A stretch of DNA of 64,000 bases from Gambelia wislizenii (GCA_030847615.1 JAUMIR010000005.1:107165116-107229115), one strand, 5' to 3'. Shown: positions 10,784 through 22,506, counted from the first letter of the stretch. A program made the numbers and translations. The notes: generated by a model from the sequence alone, not told the origin.

Positions 10784-10991
10784 CACATTTGCCTAGACCC
10801 AGTCTGGTTATAGGGAATAGTCAAGCACTTCTCTGTTCTCAACCTCCATTCTCTACCAGCCGTGGATTTGCCTTTCAGGAAATAGACTGTCCTAGCATGG
10901 TAGAGAGTGTCCTGGCTGGTAGAGAGTGGAGGTTGGGAACAGAGAAGTGCTTGACTATTCCCTATAACCAGACAGGGTCTAGGCAAATGTG
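10784..10991. mobile_element. 208-bp fold-back element
   Basis: Arms 10784-10862 and about 10916-10991 are inverted copies: cacatttgcctagaccc on the left and gggtctaggcaaatgtg on the right, continuing inward through tctggttatagggaatagtc and agcacttctctgttc. A few mismatches separate the arms. Because it is palindromic, nearly the same peptide can be read on both strands, which is an artefact. No clear target duplication is visible. Confidence 0.75.
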
Positions 10992-11035
10992 CCTGCTGTC
11001 AACATCAAATGGCTGTTTAAAGTAGCCAGGTATTC

Positions 11036-11830
11036 CTATACTACCTCTCTATTTATTCTGTGCTGCTTTTCCCCAACTGCATCAACTGCTGCATGTTTCC
11101 CAGGTTGAACACGAATCTCCTTTTGGGAGAAGACCAAGGCAAAAAAGGTGTTGAGTAGTTTTGCCTTTTCTCTGTCCCCTGTCAGCATTTCTCCATCTTC
11201 TCCATGCATTGGCACTACCATTTTCTTGTTTTTCCATTTGCCACAGAAATAAGTTTTTAAAAAGCCCCTTTTATTGTTTTTAACCTCTCTAGCAAGCCTT
11301 AGCTCATTCTGCACTTTTGCTTTCCTGTCTTTCTTGCTACATGTGTTCACTATTCATTTCAACTTCTCTTTGGTGATTTCCCCTTTTCCCATTTCTTGTA
11401 CATGTCCCTTTTAAATCGTAGCTGAACTGAAAGTTCTTTAGTCACCCAGCCTGGTTTCTTTAGACACTTCTCATTTTTCCTCCTCATTGGAACTGTTTGA
11501 AATTTTGCCTTCAATATCTCATTTTTAAGAAATTCCAATCCATCAGGAACTCTCTTTTCTTTTAGCACCCCTGGTCATGGGATCACATCCTTAACTTTAC
11601 TGAAATCAGCTTTCTTAAAAGTCTGACTATGCTTGGATTTTCCTTTCCACTGTGTAACAAACTCCAGAAGAACATGGTCACTTCCATAACTTCCACCCCA
11701 TTAACAAGGTCATCACTGTTGGTTAGGATCAGATCCAAAATAGTTCACCCCCTTGTTGCCTCTTCCACCTTCTGGACAATGAAATTCTTGATAGAATTTG
11801 ACTTCCAACAAATATCAGGATAGTTGAAAT
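11036..11830 (-). pseudogene. CR1 LINE ORF2 fragment (endonuclease-RT linker region)
   Basis: On the minus strand, broken frames resemble the CR1 ORF2 stretch between endonuclease and reverse transcriptase. One segment (about 11568-11359) has GWVTKELSVQLRFKRDMYKK followed by WEKGK. The next (about 11350-11036) has AKVQNELRLAREVKNNKRGF, YFCGKWKN and EKAKLLNTFFALVFSQK, the block that precedes CR1 RT. Upstream, 11830-11600 looks like the end of the endonuclease with stops. The RT core is absent, so this is an internal fragment. Confidence 0.72.
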
Positions 11831-13214
11831 CTCCCATTACTATCAGTGAACTGCCAGTGACAGAAATGAGGATCCTGTGGTCTTCCAGACATTTTTGGAC
11901 TTAAGCTCCCATCACTTTTAGCCCAAATAGTCCCGCAAAACAAGATGGGGGTTCTCAATCCCTGGTCTATCATTTCTTTCTCAGACCAGTGGTTCTGGAA
12001 CAACAGAAAACTATCACCCAACTACAGGGCTGGTGGTTCAGACTCTGGAATACATGAAGCTACAATGTTGATAAGATATCCATGTAACTTTATAACATCA
12101 TGCCTGGAGAAACTGACTTGTAGTTAGCTCTGTTTCATTTAAATCACTTGCTGGCCCTGCTGAAGATCAAGGATTGGTCATCACAATAAAAACAAACAAA
12201 GAAGTATCCAAATATAAATATTTCCATTCCCAACATCTTCAGAGGAATATTTCTGTAGCTTCTATGTTTCTGCCAAGAACAAGGATTTGACTCTTGTTTC
12301 TAGGCAGAAATGAACAAGATTAAAGCACAATATAAAACAAACACTCTTTTTTCTTTAACTACCTGCTCACAGAACAAGGACATCAAGTTCTAAAACCTGA
12401 ACAAAGAAATACAATGCAACAGCAAAGCCCTTCTGTCATCAGTGGGTGCATTTAAAATACCATATGGCTGTTTTTCTGGCAGCATTTCAGTTGGTGCTAT
12501 TATACCTTGCAGGAAGATAATAGTATCTATCAGTAGGGTTTGCAGGAGGGTGCATAGCAACCAGGTCTGAGGTGTAGAATTGGAAGTGTCTATCACCTGT
12601 TTGCAGGCACTTAAACAAACTGAAGTCCTTGTGACAGGAACCCGGGAGAGTAGTGCTGAAACATGTTGGAAGATTTCCTTGCCAAAATTTGTCTGAGATC
12701 TGGGAAGAACTAATTAGTCTGGATGCCATATTTCAGTACAGCTGCATACATCAGTCTGTCATGGCAGGAAAAATGTGTTTATATTCATACACAGGCATCT
12801 ATTCCTGTATGTCAGCATTTGTCATCTTTTAAGAGATTGTGCTTTCTGTTTTCACAAAGATTTTCAGCAGTGATGAAAATCATCTTCCCTTTCGGTAATT
12901 TGGGAAGACTTTTAGAATTGAAGAGTAGAGTAGAAATGTTTGTAAATAACATAAATATGATTTTTTTTGACACCTGAAAAAAATGTTCACTGATTTGTTT
13001 CAATTACTCTGGCATGCCATCCCTCTCAGTTGACCTTACCTCATCAAAGTGATGTCTTTAGATAGCTGCATCTAATCAGCTTTGTTACCACTCCATCATC
13101 TTAATAAGCCTATTTGGGTAGAATCACACACTTGATTAATTCAGTAGGAGATAGAAAGAGCTGGCAGAGAAATAATGGTGCCAAACAAGTAACAGCAACA
13201 ATCAGTGAAAACAG
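11831..13214. other. Unannotated stretch
   Basis: 11860-12010 vaguely resembles an old hAT-type MITE (tggacttaagctcccatcac, then gaccagtggttctggaacaa). The rest is AT-rich with no recognised protein or repeat family. Confidence 0.4.
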
Positions 13215-13421
13215 TGTGAAGTTGAAGGCTTTCACAGCTGGCATCCATAGATTTTCCTTTTTTTTTTTCAGGCTGTGAGGCCATGTTCTGGAATAGTTTC
13301 TTTTTGATGTTTTGCCTGCATCTGAGGATGCCAGCCACAGATGCAGGCGAAACGTCAGAAAGAAGCTATTCCAGAACATGGTCTCACAGCTCGAAAAAAA
13401 AGCAAAGGAAAATCTATAGTG
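13215..13421. mobile_element. Penelope 3' ends in inverted arrangement
   Basis: Two Penelope 3' ends sit back to back. 13215-13321 is the minus-strand copy (tgtgaagttgaaggctttca at its outer end, then atagattttcctttt and aggctgtgaggcc). 13322-13421 is the plus-strand copy (gatgccagccacagatgcag, gcgaaacgtcag, ccagaacatggtctcacagc, aaaggaaaatctata). They join exactly at the hammerhead-like core. Neither carries coding sequence. The same kind of arrangement recurs at 33.7-34.0 kb. Confidence 0.85.
13318..13362 (+). ncRNA. Hammerhead-ribozyme-like motif, degenerate copy
   Basis: CTGAGGA at 13322-13328, a GCCAGC...GCAGGC stem, then GAAACGTC ending at 13356. The core boxes are kept, but helix I is disrupted because the upstream strand belongs to the inverted copy, so self-cleavage is unlikely. 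Confidence 0.4.
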
Positions 13422-14640
13422 AAAACGGTGTTGCTAAAATGAAATTTAAAAATTTAAAAATCAAAATATAAAAATGGAAGCAAAATGAGTAGCCCATGCC
13501 ATGGTGGTGGTGGTGGTGGTGGGGGGTGTTTCACAGTATTTTCTTACCAAACACGCCTGTTTTTACCCCAGTGTGGAAACTGGAGTCTATTTGGTGGAGT
13601 CCTATTTATTGTACTTTCATAAAGCTAAACACAGTTTACAGAAGTGTTAGATGATTTCAAATCACTCGGTTGAGCTATTCTCCCACTGTTCTCTGCACCC
13701 ATCTTAACTTAATTGTATAATTAAAAGGAAGTGGGGAAAAAGGAGGAAGGGTAGGAAGTATAAAAAGTAGAATTAGAAGGTTAGGGGGAGAGAGCGAGAA
13801 GTCAAGAGAGAAAGGAATAGAGAGTGTGAATGAGGGAAACTTTTCACTTAATTATCCAAGTGCATATGACTATGTGAACAAAAATTAGAGCATTCTGGAA
13901 GAGCCCTGGCTGCTTGGGGTCCTTGGTCTTCAAACAGATTTCTATCCCCAACCCATTCCATACCAAGAGTCACTTTTTTCTTTTCCATTCTTTGATTTTG
14001 TCTCCTCTGCTGCTCTGACTTGGGCTCCAGAAAGATGATGATGATGATGATGATGATGATCCTGCCTAACAATGCAGCCTTGTGGTGTGTTTCTTCCAGT
14101 CTTCAAGATTTATCACTTCCAGAAAACGGCCAGCCTTTGCTTTTTACTGAATGTGACAGAGGGAAAACACTCATCCTAGTGAATTTTATGGACCAATTCA
14201 ATAAAGCATATGTTTAACTTCAGCATTACTTGTGGAATATAGTGAGTTTGGTGAAATTGCTAGAAATTCACCAGAAAATTAAAAGCTTATTGAATGTATT
14301 AACTAGTTAATTCCAAGCTCTGTCATCCACTGCCTTCAGGTGACTCAGTGGATCCACTTATTTTGGGTTAGCTTTTTTAAAATTGAGAATTGGCTTCTCA
14401 GAAAATGACAAAAACAGGCAGGACCCTTGAAGCAGCTTCATGTGGTCACCTCTCTTCCTCACCAGAGTCATTATCTCAAGTGTAAAACTATTAATCCATT
14501 AATATAGAAGCACCAATCTACAGATAGATTGGAAGAGGTACTTTTGGTGTCAGGAATTCAAAGAAATTTAAAACAAATAAACCATTGCTGAACAGTTACT
14601 CAAAACTGATACTACTGCAGTTTATATGATTGATGGGTGC
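13422..14640. other. Unannotated stretch with two short trinucleotide repeats
   Basis: Microsatellites (TGG)n at about 13503-13523 and (GAT)n at about 14034-14060. Purine-rich at 13730-13830. No gene or element recognised. Confidence 0.5.
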
Positions 14641-14641
14641 A

Positions 14642-14884
14642 TGTTCTGTTTGTTGTTGCATGCCTTCAAGTTGTTTCTGACCTATGCCATCCTAAAGTGA
14701 ACCTATTGTGGGGTTTTCTTTGCAAGATTTGTTCAGAGAGGGTTTGCCATGACCTTCCTCTAAAGCTGAGAGAGTGTGACTGCCCAAGGTTACCCAGTAA
14801 GTTTCTTCAGCCGAGCAGGAATTTGAACCCTGATCAACAGTGTCCTAGTCCAACACCCAAACCACTACACTACACTGCCTCATG
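14642..14884 (-). mobile_element. Sauria-type tRNA-derived SINE
   Basis: Read on the minus strand, it starts with a tRNA-like head in which ttgatcagggttcaaattcc forms the B-box region, followed by the shared body (gggtaaccttgggcagtcac, then accccacaataggttc) and a tail resembling the BovB 3' end (ataggtcagaaacaacttga, then aggcatgcaaca). RNA polymerase III-type SINEs with this tail are mobilised by RTE/BovB LINEs, and one such LINE lies at 2.8-5.8 kb. No coding capacity. Confidence 0.8.
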
Positions 14885-14935
14885 AATGTTCTATACAGTA
14901 CTTTCTCTATATTGTTGACCAAAAGCTTTTCCTCC

Positions 14936-14971
<36 letters not shown>

Positions 14972-15110
14972 TTTTATTTCTATCCCGCCCCTCTGCAACA
15001 CAATTGGGGCGGCTTACAATATAAAAACTCCATAGTCCCAGTACCCTAGCCCACCCCCCCTTAAAATAATATTAAACTATAAAATATTAAAAACATACAG
15101 TAAATTAAAA
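14936..15110 (-). mobile_element. LINE/SINE 3' tail with (TTA)n end
   Basis: (AAT/ATA)n at 14936-14969 is followed by ttttatttctatcccgcccc, then caattggggcggcttacaat. The reverse complement (attgtaagccgccccaattg, then ggggcgggatagaaataaaa and (TTA)n) is the 3' signature of a common reptilian retroposon. The family (L2-like or a SINE using its tail) is uncertain, and the 5' part is not seen. Confidence 0.65.
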
Positions 15111-15469
15111 ATATATAAATTAGAAAAATATTAAAACATACAAGTTTTTTTTATAGTTTTTTTAGAATAAAAAGAAAGAAACCATGAACACATGATCCTT
15201 TAGACTACTTTGTTTTGTATTATTATTCCATTAATTCTTATCATTACAGCCTCATTCATGTTTTCATTTGTTAAAGTCACATTGAGTTTTGTTTCTTGTA
15301 GTTTTCAAAGGAGACCCAACTGCTATTCTGAATCTTTTGGTGTTTTCACCTAATTTGCCTCCAACCAATCACACCTATTAAGTTTCTGACAGATAGGGAA
15401 AAAGTTCCCCATTCTATAAGCATTTTAAATGGGCACATGGAAGTAGGCTATTATATTATAAATCCTCAG

Positions 15470-15865
15470 CATTTTAAAGTTGGCAGGGGCCTCAAAGGTA
15501 ATCTGGTTCAAATCCCTGCCAATGTATGAAATTTGGTGCTACAGCAACCTTGGGAGATGACCATCCAATCTCTATATAAAGCCCCCTATTGAAGAGAGAC
15601 CATGACCATGCAAAGCAGTCTGTTTGATTATTGAATGTCTCATAACACCAGAAATTTCTTTCTTATATAAATGAAATCTATTTTCTTGTAATTTGAACCC
15701 AGTGGTGCAGGTCTGAGATGCTGGAGCAACAAATGACCAAATAGGAGACATCACATCAGATATTTGAAGATGGTTCTTTGCTAGGCTCAACATACCCAGA
15801 TTGTCCAACCTTTGCTCACAGGACTTGGCAAAATATCTTCTTATCATCGTTGCCAGCCTTATCTA
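15470..15865 (-). mobile_element. CR1 LINE 3' untranslated fragment
   Basis: On the plus strand the order ggggcctcaaaggtaatctg, gttcaaatccctgcc, tgtcctat-like middle, acttgtaatttgaacccagt-type block, tgctggagcaacaaatgacc, atatttgaagatggttcttt and ctcaacatacccagattgtc is the reverse complement of a typical CR1 3' region. Open frames here are incidental. Confidence 0.72.
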
Positions 15866-18269
15866 GAAACAATCCAATTGGTTGATATCCTTCCAAACTA
15901 CATATAATTAAGTAAAAGGGAAAGAGAAACATGGGGATATAAAATGTAGGAAAGGGATTGAGTGATACAATTCTGGTCCTATCCCTTCAACAGGTGTTGA
16001 TACAGAAAGGGGAAAATCCTACCATGTATAGAACACTAGGCATGTAAACTCTCCATAACAGTTAGAACTCTAATTGTACAGGTTGCATGCAAAATAATAA
16101 TAATAAAAAACCCTATGTATGTAGAAGTCTATATGCATAGGCTGTTTTCTGCAGATGTCTCCCCTCTCATCCATAGATGTCAGAGGATGGGAGATCACGT
16201 GACCTGGTATAGAGCAGGCATTATGATCCCTTTTCAATACCCCTTGTGGGCTGCACTAACAGCAGGTCTCAGACTGCTCATTTATGCTTGACTTGCTTCC
16301 TGGGGAAACAAGGGTGTAACACCAGTGTAAATGCAGCATATATGTTTGCAGAATAAAATGGGGTTTTGTATTACATCAGGGTATTGCCTGGGAACAGTTT
16401 TACAATTTCCTTCTTCATTTATCAACAGACTGGACTGCTTTTTAAAAGTATTCATCTGTGCAACAGGAAAATTATTAGGATTTGGAGACAACTGAGAATT
16501 ATATCTAATAGATCTTTACACATAATGATGAAAATACCCAAGTACCCATCCAGGGAGAATTTTTTTAGCAACCGATCCAACATCAAATAAGATCAAATAA
16601 TTTCATTTAATGTTTTGTGATACTCCTGAGCAGCAAGTATGCATTTTTCATGCTGTTATTATAATCATGAAAGTCTAATTGCCAAGAATAAATTGCATCA
16701 GATTTTGTTTCTCTGCTCTGTTGGAATTCTTACCAGATTCATTAGCAGCTATTTACAGAGTCTTCCAGAATTTTCTGGATATTCCTTCCATTAATTACTC
16801 TATAGTTTGCCCAAACAGATTTATTTTCAGTGATACATATTAGCAAAGTCAAAAGAAAAAGAAAAAGTATTGCTGACCCATTCAGAAACTGACCCATTCA
16901 GCTCTGCAGTCCCACAGGGTCACAGACAGGGAGCCCCAATGTACTATTTTAAGCCACAGATATCCCGGCTGCATTTATTACCGACGTGCACACACACACA
17001 CATTTAAAAATGACACCTGAAATGAACATGTAATAACCAAAAAATACTGCTTATTAATACAACTGACTGAAATGGATGTCAGTTTCATTAACACTTTTGC
17101 CAGTAGATACTTTCAAAATACTTCTTCACAACATGCTGTGAAAAGGTATGAAAGTGTTTACCTTTCATTTAAACCTTATCTTTTCTCATTTTCACCCATG
17201 AGAACCAGGAACACCTTTTTGTGTGTGGTCTGCATGCAGGTAAGATATTTTCTGATCCTTTCAAGGAGAGTTTTTATCTTGACACACATAATTCCAGTGC
17301 AGACAGAGTGTTTTCTGTGCAAACTATGATATCTGCTGCCTTGTTGTTTGACTTATTAGCTAGAATGTCTTCTTTCCATTCTGGGGATAGCTGAAAAATG
17401 ACACAAAATGTGCCTGAATTAATCCAACATTAGTAGCTTTTTTTGTGTACCTCTTCCAAAGGAAGTTTCTTGCCAAAATCTAATAAAAAGTAAGTGCAAC
17501 CTGTGACTGCTATACACAGTGCTTGTTGTCAACTGGTGTGAACACAGTTACTTTGGGGACTACTGATGAGAAATTTGGACATGACCAAATTCAGGATGGA
17601 CAAACTTTGCTTCAGATGCTAGGTCAGAAACTAGGCCTCAGCGAGTAGATGCTGAAGCAAAGGGAATCTCTACTTGGTAAACACCCTCGCATGTGCAAAT
17701 TCGCACACCCACCCAGTGACGCCACTAGAGGGGTGCTGACCGCACCAGATGACACCATCAGAAGAGCTGACACCAACAAGACTGTCTATAAAATTTTTGC
17801 GCACTGTTTCAGCAGAAATTTATTATGTTTTAATAAAAATATTACTGGTGCAGTATCCCGCCAGATGAGCCTTCCTTCTTGTTCCTCTCCTGCATGCAGG
17901 TTTTTCGTGATACTCAAAGTCACCCACAGATTGCATAGATTTCTGGGATTACTAAGGAGTATGCATAATCTGATATGGAAGGAGGTCCATAGAGTGATAG
18001 TATGAGTTACCACACTGGGCAATACCAACACTAGTGATGCCACTGAACCCACCATACCCTAACCTGAATCTTGATGATTAAGACTAACAAGTAATAGATT
18101 CTATAGTTTCTGCTGACTGCCTGTTTTACTTCCAGGTGTGGAAAGGCTATTCAAAAATATTTGAAGGATGGTTGGAAAAAAATATCTCTTGAGTGTTGAG
18201 AAGCCCTGACTAGAAGAAACCTGGACTGATGAGATTCTTTGCAGTTTTGAATTTGCTATAGAGAACATG
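15866..18269. other. Unannotated stretch
   Basis: AT-rich with a (CA)n tract near 16987-17002. Open frames at 16282-17329 and 17649-18055 overlap on both strands and resemble no family. Nothing else recognised. Confidence 0.45.
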
Positions 18270-18500
18270 TAGTTGTTTTGCACAGAAAACAGAATTTTCT
18301 GTGCAGGTCCTGTGCAGAAAATGCTGCAGTATGGGGCTTATTCTGTGCAAAATTTGCTCATGGTTCTTTCATGCAGAAAACAGCATTTTCTGTATACAAA
18401 ATAATATTTCTGAGCAGAAATATTATATTCTGTGTAGAAAATGCTGTTATCTGCAAAGAAAATGTTGCTTTAAGAAAATGTTGCCAAACCCCCCTGTGTG
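18270..18500. repeat. Degenerate self-complementary tandem repeat, left block
   Basis: Repeating units around tgcagaaaa and ttttctgtgca, for example cagaattttctgtgcagg, ctgtgcagaaaatgctg, catgcagaaaacagcatttt and ctgtgtagaaaatgctg. Units are about 25-35 bp, partly palindromic, and diverged. The block is interrupted at 18518 by a MITE and resumes at 19130. Confidence 0.7.
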
Positions 18501-18517
18501 ACTCTTGTACAGAGTAA

Positions 18518-19114
18518 GGAGATTATCAGACAGGAACGCAAAAAGTGTTCCTGTCCCACAATCTCCACTCCAGCCCCTGTCCCGGCACAATCACCCTCCC
18601 TATCACACTTACCTTCTCTCGACAGGGCAGCCCAGAAGTGAACAGAGGTCTAACAGAGCTCCATTCACTTCCTGGAGTGAAATCCTGCTTGTTCTCATGG
18701 GAAAATGAGAGTGTGGGAAATTCAAACTTAAAAGAAAAATAAAACAGTAAAAGTGACACCAAGTTAAAAAAAAACACACTTTAAAATTTACAACTAACAC
18801 AGGGAGGATCATAAAAAGAGGGTAGCTTACCTGGATGTCCTGATCTCATCTGGAAGTGTTCTGGGAGGGACTACCCATTGATGCTGGGATTTTGCCAGCA
18901 ACACGGGGCACCTTTTTGCACACACGGAAATCCAGGACAGAAACAAATGGGAGATCTATTGACAGCTTCTCCCCATCAATAAAAAAAACAGTGCCTGTGG
19001 AACAGCAGCAGAACAAGTGCATAACAATGGGGGACATCGTCATCTGGTAGAGAAGCCCTTCTGTGATCTCCTGGTGTTGTTGTAACACAACTTTTGACGT
19101 GTCTGATAATCTCC
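18518..19114. mobile_element. MITE, GGAGATTATCAGAC termini (family A, copy 1)
   Basis: A 597-bp non-coding element with perfect 14-bp inverted termini: GGAGATTATCAGAC at 18518 and GTCTGATAATCTCC ending at 19114. Interior blocks (gagctccattcacttcctgg, atgtcctgatctcatctgga, ggacatcgtcatctgg) recur in the elements at 9.1, 19.4, 44.5 and 63.2 kb, so it is a repeat family. No transposase frame is present. Flanking trinucleotides (taa and tgt) do not match, so the target duplication is unresolved here. Confidence 0.82.
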
Positions 19115-19129
19115 TGTGTCTCCAACTAT

Positions 19130-19290
19130 AGCATTTTCTGTGCAAGAAACAGCATTTTCTCTGCAGGAAATAAGATTTCCACTATTTCTGTGCAGAAATA
19201 TTTTTTGTGTGTGCTGAAAATGTGTTTTCTGATAAAAAATAGAATATTTCAGTTTTGCACAGAATATGTCCTCAATTGCAATGAGTCTAT
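19130..19290. repeat. Self-complementary tandem repeat, right block
   Basis: Continuation of the 18270-18500 array after the MITE: tagcattttctgtgcaagaa, acagcattttctctgcagga, ctatttctgtgcagaaatat, gtgctgaaaatgtgttttct. The array was probably one tract before the MITE entered. Confidence 0.65.
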
Positions 19291-19435
19291 GAAAACTACA
19301 GTTTTTGAAGTCTATCTCTCAGTGGGAAGAAATTGCTAAAATTACAGTACTTGTAACTTCCTTTGAGAAGAAAATTAGCAAAGAATTACATCCCTATTCT
19401 GCTTTCATAGATGAGTTTTACTAACTGAAAAGTTA

Positions 19436-20352
19436 GGACTTTATCAGACCACCCTACATTAATGTTCTTTTGCCAAACTGTGGTGTTTTTATGCCGGAAA
19501 AGACCCCCCCCCACCACACACACACTTAACTTGAGCAGTGTAAATGAGACTTCCCCAGCAGTAACAGAGCACAAATGGAGCTCCATTTACTTCCGGGCTT
19601 GAGAACTCACACATTCTTGCAGGTGGAAGCTAGCGTGGGAAATTTAAAAAATAAAGCAAACACACACAAAGTACAGCAAAGCACAAAACACACATTTAAA
19701 GTCCCAAGTACATGGGTTTGATGAAAAGATCACTGTCATGATCTCACTCGGAAGCAGGGCCGGTTTAACCTGTCTGCCAAATCAGCATTGGCAGGGGGCC
19801 CCAAGGTCAAGAGAGGGCCCCGTGTTGGCCTCCTTAATATGAAAATAATGGGATTTCTGGTTTAAAATACCATAGAGTTGCCTTGGAAGGCCTAGAAAAG
19901 GGCTAGGGAAGACACATTTTCTAGGAAGACTCTATGGTAGGTGTGCTGTTTTGTGTCCCATGGATAATGAATCCAGGGATACGGGGGTCCTACTATAATC
20001 TGAACATCCTGTACGGTGAATAGGTTAGGTTACATTGATCTGAGATAAACATATGGGGGCCCCAAAGTAAAGCATTGCAGGGGGCCCCAAAATTCCTTAA
20101 ACCGGTCCTGCTCGGAAGTGTTTGGCCATTGACACTGCATTCACATGAGTTTAATGGTGTGAAGATTCAAACGTTGACAATGCCGACAGCAAAGCAGAAT
20201 GGGAGATGTATTGACAGCTTGGCCCATCAATAAAATAGGACGGCTTTTTAACTAGATATGATTGCAAAGGGATGACATCGTCTGGGATGCACGCCCTTTC
20301 GCGGTCATTAGATGTCCTTATGATGCCATATTTGCCACATCTGATAAAGTCC
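19436..20352. mobile_element. MITE, GGACTTTATCAGAC termini (family A, copy 2), carrying a nested hAT
   Basis: Termini GGACTTTATCAGAC (19436) and ATCTGATAAAGTCC (ends 20352), flanked by the 3-bp duplication TTA (19433-19435 and 20353-20355). Without the nested insertion at 19755-20110 and its duplicated 8 bp, the element is about 553 bp, close to copy 1. Shared interior blocks include tttacttccgg, atctcactcggaagtgttt (read across the insertion), cagcttggcccatcaataaa and gacatcgtctgggatgc. Non-coding. Confidence 0.85.
19755..20110. mobile_element. hAT-type MITE nested in family A MITE
   Basis: A 356-bp element with termini CAGGGCCGGTTTAA (19755) and TTAAACCGGTCCTG (ends 20110), and a perfect 8-bp duplication CTCGGAAG at 19747-19754 and 20111-20118. 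The CAGGG...CCTG-type ends and 8-bp duplication are hallmarks of the hAT superfamily. Near each end a direct copy of gcattg(g)cagggggccccaa occurs (about 19786 and 20073). Non-coding. Confidence 0.92.
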
Positions 20353-20355
20353 TTA

Positions 20356-21794
20356 CTCTTTCACATGGACCTTTTCTGTTTCTAAAGATGAACTGACTTC
20401 TGTTTGAAGACTGTAAAGTGTTTAGGTGCTCCCATCCCAGGGCACCCAGTTTTGCCAAATATCAGTCTGATAATACGTGAGTCAAAAATACATTTCTCAA
20501 CAAAGCTGATTCTTTAATTCACCAATAGTCCTCTATCTAAATTCTAAAGTGGTGGGCCACTTTTCCACTTGCCAACACTCTTAAAATCTGGAGTTGGCAT
20601 TGCAAAGCCTCTGGGCCACACACATCCCTTGCATCTCTTTTCATTTTTAAGCTCCATCAGAAATGTGGTGATACAGAACTGATAGTGGCTGCTGCCACTG
20701 TGCTGCCAAGATTTCCAAAATATCTTCCACCTTTCTTTTTCCTTCCTATTGATTCCCGAAGGGTGAAGATACTTTGTCCTAAGGCCTTGTGTAAGTTCTA
20801 TATTATAGGAGTGCACTATGGTAGACGCCATGCACTCAATCTGTTCTGGTTTGGCAGAACAGCCCCGTTATTCCTGTGCTGTCCTACTTTCTCAGCTGCT
20901 TTTACAATGTTCCATTTTCTCTCTCTTTCTCCCATTTCCCCCCTTCATTCTCAGCTTACTTCAATTGCTGCAAACTGAGTTCAAAGTTAATTCAGTAGGA
21001 TGGTGAGGAGAACAGGGGACAGAGAGAAACCTGCCAGTTAAAAGTGGCTTTCCTTGAAGAGTTTTCCTTTGAAATACAGCATCCCTGGGGCTATGCACCA
21101 GCTGCTCTCTATCTGTCTATTATTATTTTGTACAGACACACAGATTCTGTCCTCTAAAATAAGGATCAGTTTCCCTAAGATCGGAGCAATATTGGAGAGG
21201 AGCATTTTTTGGTTTGATGTTTCTTCCTCCCTGCAGTTCTGATTTTTGTTTGTTTTTGAGATTTGCATGACTCTTATATTTGAAGACTTAGTTTTATGTT
21301 TTTTCTCTCTCTCCACTGCCTTCCTTTTGATTTACTAATTCTCTGTGTGCTCCAAGGCTGTGCAGTGCCACAGGCAAGAAGTGCAAGTTGTAGAAGTCAA
21401 GCAGTGGGAGAGATTTTACTGTCTACTTATTTTGAGTGAGGTTTCCCCCTCTGCAGAGCAATGCTCTATTTACATTAACAATGCTCTCATATACACATCT
21501 ACTAAGAATTAAGTCCCAATGTGACTACATGAGGTGTTATGGGGGCAGATGGGATTTGACCTGGTTTATATTATGCAAAGCAGGTGGGTATGAACACAGG
21601 ATTCATGTAGTGTATCTGAGAGAAAGCTGTGATTTTGAACTGGCCTGATTTTAGAATAATGTATTGTATAATATTACTATTATATAATATTATATTTATT
21701 ATTAATCATGCTGTGTGCACACAAGAACACAGAGTATTGTATTAATAGATTTAGGATTTTTTTTTGTGTGGCCATTGCAATGACAACAAATCCA

Positions 21795-21831
<37 letters not shown>

Positions 21832-22204
21832 ACTGAATTTTGATACTGAATTATGACAAATGTGAGCAATGGGGGCCAGTACATCGAATGCAGCTTTTTT
21901 TACCCAAGAAATTAGGCAGATAGATTTATTGAAAGTTCTTAGATAGACTGAAAGTTCTTAAATAGTGTGATTAATTTAAAAACCTACTGTATGTGCCTCA
22001 CATCTTTCTTTCTAGTGGGTGCCTACTCTGTATTTTATACTAATGTATCAACATTAGAATAATTAAAAATTATATGAAAAAAAGGGATGACACCTTAACT
22101 TATTTTGTTCTCATGTGCAAGGACAAATAACTTCAGTTCTTTTCTCCCTTCTGCATGAGAATATGGTGGTTTGGGGGTACTTTTTGACCACTATTAATAC
22201 TTTA
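20356..22204. other. Unannotated stretch with (TG)n microsatellite
   Basis: (TG)n at about 21797-21828. AT-rich elsewhere; several short frames on both strands at 20544-21316 without family resemblance. A terminus-like tcagtctgataatacgtg lies at 20463-20480 but has no partner that I can find. Confidence 0.45.
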
Positions 22205-22506
22205 AGACGTCTGTCAGTAACATTTGTTTAGACTAAAACACAGCTCTTTTTTTTTTTTTTTTGCATGACTCTGGTGCACAATTCTTGTGCAAAAAACACT
22301 CTTTCCTGCACAAAAATTGCCTTTTGTAGAGAAAACAAACTTTCTGCCCATACTTAAAGCACTAGTGGTCATCGTGCTATAATTCCATGGCATTTATTTC
22401 ACATTATTACAGCTACGTGCACTAATACGTGTTATAATGCCATGATGTTCCTGCTATCTTCATTTGTGAAATTACAGTGTTTTTAGACACTTGTCTGATA
22501 ATATCC
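22205..22506. mobile_element. Probable family A MITE, short copy
   Basis: The right end GTCTGATAATATCC (ends 22506) followed by TTA matches the family A terminus. The left end (agacgtctgtcagtaac) is diverged but is preceded by TTA at 22202-22204, consistent with a TTA duplication. The interior (gcatgactctggtgcacaat, ctttaagcactagtggtcat-like, gcacgtgca-like) resembles the left part of the 63.2-kb copy, with mentions of taattccatggcat and cgtgttataatgcc. Confidence 0.45.

Noticed and set aside
13110..13471. Frames reading through the inverted Penelope ends (FWNSFFL, LHLWLAS)
   Set aside because: Repeated peptides at 13.3, 33.7 and 34.0 kb come from the non-coding Penelope terminus, not from a protein.
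18270..19290. A CRISPR-like array
   Set aside because: Units are degenerate, not evenly spaced, partly palindromic, and the genome is a vertebrate; it is a minisatellite-like repeat.
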